A DNA stretch of 7,482 nt from Methanobacteriota archaeon (GTDB lineage: Archaea; Thermoplasmatota; Thermoplasmata; RBG-16-68-12), in contig VBMM01000119.1 in the NCBI GenBank assembly GCA_005878415.1, forward strand, positions 1-7,482, read 5' to 3'. Positions 6,194 to 7,482 of the stretch are shown piece by piece; positions within the stretch are counted from its first letter, which is position 1, and each line of letters starts with the position of its first letter. The position numbers were made by a program, and so were the translations under genes. Below the pieces are notes generated by a model. That model did no database searches and was not told where the DNA came from. It worked only from the letters and a program-made list of their open reading frames with translations.

Positions 6194-6469
6194 CTATGCG
6201 AGCTCCTTCTCCAAGAGCGTCCTCGCGCCGCCGAACTCCGAGGCGAGGCTCTCCGCGACTCGCTTGAGCGCGGCTTGCGGGCTCCCTTTCTTGACCTTGA
6301 CGGTCAGGACCGGCTTGTCGAGCTGCGGGTGCCCCGTGTAGTAGAGTGCGTCCTCGACGTCCGGGTCTTTCAGGAGCGCCGTGATCAGGGGATAGATGAC
6401 CGTGTCGTCCGCGTTCAGGATCTCGATCCGGACGGAGTCTTTCCCCTTCTCGAGGAGGCGCATCTGCAT
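6194..6469 (-). CDS. rpoL: DNA-directed RNA polymerase subunit L (Rpo11)
   Basis: The 91-residue product is the archaeal RNA polymerase subunit L (Rpo11, counterpart of eukaryotic Rpb11), which pairs with subunit D to form the assembly platform of the enzyme. Family features are the opening RLLEKGKDSVRIEI strand, the DDTVIYPLITALLKDPDVEDA segment (normally Asp/Glu-His-Thr-Leu-x-Asn-Leu, so divergent here), YYTGHPQLDKPVLTVKVK with the conserved His-Pro, and the C-terminal helix. The position-specific substitution of the 'HTL.N' core by DTVIYP is noteworthy, but the fold pattern is intact. I chose the ATG at 6469 because a TATA-like box lies 28 bp upstream; an ATG at 6463 would remove two residues. 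It is the first gene of an operon with truD. Confidence 0.92.
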   Translation of the reverse strand: MQMRLLEKGKDSVRIEILNADDTVIYPLITALLKDPDVEDALYYTGHPQLDKPVLTVKVKKGSPQAALKRVAESLASEFGGARTLLEKELA

Positions 6470-6494
6470 AGAAGAGTGCGGAGCGGCTCCGCCG

Positions 6495-6500
6495 ATTTAA
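6495..6500 (-). promoter_or_regulatory. TATA-like box for the rpoL-truD operon
   Basis: On the minus strand CTTAAATC lies in a GC-rich background, centred about 28 bp before the rpoL ATG. It is preceded by GCAAAGC, a plausible TFB recognition element. No Shine-Dalgarno precedes rpoL, consistent with a leaderless mRNA. Confidence 0.65.
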
Positions 6501-6509
6501 GGCTTTGCG

Positions 6510-6527
6510 GACCCGCGCCTCCGGGTC
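6510..6527. repeat. GACCCG/CGGGTC hairpin next to the rpoL promoter
   Basis: Six-base perfect arms (6510-6515 and 6522-6527) flank a 6-base loop CGCCTC. The repeat lies just upstream of the rpoL TATA box on the minus strand and is the first of several consecutive inverted repeats in this intergenic region. It could be a regulatory site or part of an RNA. Confidence 0.4.
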
Positions 6528-6559
6528 TCTCCTCAAGACCGCGAATCCATTCGAGGCTT

Positions 6560-6591
6560 CCCGATGCGGACTCGAATCGATTTCCGCCGGG
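6560..6591. repeat. Bulged inverted repeat CCCG-AT-GCGGA / TCCGC-CGGG
   Basis: The arms 6560-6563 plus 6566-6570 pair with 6583-6587 plus 6588-6591, giving nine base pairs with a two-base AT bulge and a 12-base loop. The loop on the minus strand contains TTCGAGTCC, resembling a tRNA T-loop, but the arm does not fit tRNA geometry. It is probably a structured element rather than a tRNA. Confidence 0.4.
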
Positions 6592-6607
6592 GCCTGGCTC
6601 GATATCA

Positions 6608-6663
6608 GGGCTGGGAACCCACGTGCCTCTCCGTGGGCGAATAATTGCGTTGAGGCACAGCCC
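6608..6663. other. Nested and overlapping stems upstream of the choice-of-anchor P gene
   Basis: Three pairings coexist in 56 bases. GGGCT (6608-6612) pairs with AGCCC (6659-6663), and GTGCCTC (6623-6629) pairs with GAGGCAC (6652-6658), the right arms being contiguous. CCCACG (6618-6623) pairs with CGTGGG (6632-6637). The last crosses the second, so they either form a pseudoknot or are mutually exclusive. The element starts about 110 bp before the ATG at 6719. It could be an RNA switch in a 5' leader, a small RNA or a DNA operator. Folding on either strand is possible because the pairs are Watson-Crick. Confidence 0.4.
6639..6647 (+). promoter_or_regulatory. Candidate TATA box for the choice-of-anchor P gene
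   Basis: GAATAATTG is the most AT-rich stretch in this intergenic region. Transcription from it would start near 6670, giving a leader of about 50 bases. A second weaker candidate, CCTTTTGAG at 6684-6692, is about 31 bp before the ATG and would suit a leaderless mRNA. The two cannot be separated by inspection. Confidence 0.35.
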
Positions 6664-6671
6664 GGCACAGC
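6654..6671. repeat. Tandem GGCACAGC direct repeat with 10-bp period
   Basis: The 8-mer GGCACAGC occurs at 6654-6661 and again at 6664-6671, exactly one DNA helical turn apart. This phase would put two protein contacts on the same face. The first copy overlaps the right arms of the stems described at 6608-6663. Confidence 0.4.
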
Positions 6672-6718
6672 TGAGAGTGTGTCCCTTTTGAGACCCCGGG
6701 ACCATCGAATCGGCTACC

Positions 6719-7482
6719 ATGAACGCACCCACCCGTATATCGAACAGGGCGAAAGGGATCGTAGCCGCGGTCTCAATCTTCCTGTTTGCGTTTGTGGCGA
6801 TCGCACCGGGCGCCTTCGGATGGGAACCCCCGCCGACGGGCGACTACAGCGGACGGGCCTACGGTCTGTGGGTCCACACGCCTCCGCCGCTCGGCAGCGA
6901 CACCACATTCGCGGACACCGGCGATCTTCCGTCGGATGGAGGGGCCTTGACTGCGACCCTGGCAGATGTGAACACCCCCGCGGCCGAAGCGAGCACCTTC
7001 GTGTCGTGGACGATCGGGTTGAACGGAGTCGCGGAGAGCTACGCGTCCACCTCCGACGTCACCCTGATCCCGGGGAATCCCCCGCTCGTCACGACGACCT
7101 TCGTATCGGCGAGTTCCCGAACGACCTGCGCCGAGGGCCCGTCGGGATCGAGCGAGATCGCTGATCTGATGGTCATGGGCAATCCCGTCACCGTCACGGG
7201 CGAGCCGAATCAGCTGATCTTCGTTCCGGACGTCTTCACGCTCGTCATCAACGAGCAGAACGTCTGGAGCGATCCGAGCGGCTCCTCGATCACGGTGAAC
7301 GCCCTCCACCTCTGGGCGCAGGGCGTGGAGATCGTTGTGTCCTCGGCCCACAGCGACATCTCGTGCCCGAGCGGCCCGGGGACGCCGTTCCCGCCGCCAC
7401 CGGTGCATGACTTCGTCACCGGAGGCGGATGGATCTGGTCCAACGGCTTCCACGCGAACTTCGGCTTCGAAGCGGGGTACAA
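6719..7482 (+). CDS. Secreted choice-of-anchor P family protein, 3' end missing
   Basis: The reading frame is open from the ATG at 6719 to the window end (254 codons so far), so the gene is partial. Residues 1-34 form a signal peptide: basic N-terminus (TRISNRAKG), hydrophobic core (IVAAVSIFLFAFVAIAPG) and cleavage near AFG-W. Residues 42-216 match the choice-of-anchor P domain. They include SGRAYGLWVHT, the strand pattern with SASSRTTCAEGPSGSSEIADL, FTLVINEQ (173-180), ITVNALHLW (191-199) and EIVVSSAHSDISC (204-216), with Cys137 and Cys216 able to pair. A Pro-rich linker (PGTPFPPPPV) leads to DFVTGGGWI and NFGFEAGY, the start of the domain that often follows it (post-COAP type). These domains are of unknown function and, as I recall, most common in exported proteins of Actinobacteria. 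The C-terminal anchor, if any, is outside the window. Location outside the cell is inferred. Confidence 0.85.
   Translation, partial: MNAPTRISNRAKGIVAAVSIFLFAFVAIAPGAFGWEPPPTGDYSGRAYGLWVHTPPPLGSDTTFADTGDLPSDGGALTATLADVNTPAAEASTFVSWTIGLNGVAESYASTSDVTLIPGNPPLVTTTFVSASSRTTCAEGPSGSSEIADLMVMGNPVTVTGEPNQLIFVPDVFTLVINEQNVWSDPSGSSITVNALHLWAQGVEIVVSSAHSDISCPSGPGTPFPPPPVHDFVTGGGWIWSNGFHANFGFEAGY

Noticed and set aside
6560..6591. Possible minus-strand tRNA, from the TTCGAGTCC T-loop-like string
   Set aside because: The five-base stem needed around the loop does not pair, position 53 is A rather than G, and no D-arm, anticodon arm or acceptor stem can be placed.
6608..6670. H/ACA guide RNA, suggested by a hairpin followed by ACA
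   Set aside because: The pairing leaves a one-sided 10-base bulge rather than a two-sided guide pocket and no kink-turn is evident.
6415..6732. Minus-strand 105-codon open frame overlapping the rpoL start
   Set aside because: It crosses the rpoL promoter and structured intergenic DNA and shows no protein-like pattern.

Overview
The window looks like the chromosome of a GC-rich archaeon, most probably a member of the Thermoplasmatota with a high-GC genome. Three things point there: an archaeal RNA polymerase subunit L gene, a TruD-type tRNA pseudouridine synthase, and promoters with a TATA-like box about 25-31 bp upstream of the start codon, which suggests leaderless mRNAs. The phylum is an inference from gene content and style; there is no rRNA marker here.

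Layout, left to right. (1) 15-590, +: a small secreted beta-rich protein of unknown function. (2) 648-2424, +: a tightly packed three-gene operon joined by stop/start overlaps (TGATG). It encodes a four-cysteine zinc-ribbon protein, a compact metallo-beta-lactamase/beta-CASP nuclease homologue, and a PPC/DUF296 domain protein. (3) 2446-2649, -: a 67-residue putative zinc-binding protein with one of the clearest TATA boxes in the window. (4) 2692-3927, -: a 411-residue exported protein with a C-terminal membrane anchor. (5) 4086-4872, +: a three-helix small membrane protein followed after 4 bp by a tandem winged-helix regulator, a likely membrane-sensor/regulator pair. (6) 4918-6469, -: an rpoL-truD operon. 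(7) 6470-6718: a roughly 250-bp intergenic region unusually rich in inverted repeats. (8) 6719 to the window end, +: the 5' part of a secreted protein with a choice-of-anchor P domain and the start of a 'post-COAP' type domain; its 3' end lies outside the window.

The information-processing genes (rpoL, truD, zinc ribbon, beta-CASP nuclease) are mixed with three exported surface proteins. I see no mobile element, CRISPR array, rRNA or convincing tRNA. The most interesting points are the overlapping zinc-ribbon/beta-CASP/PPC operon, whose nuclease lacks the usual motif C histidine; the membrane protein/winged-helix pair; and the structured intergenic DNA ahead of the choice-of-anchor P gene.
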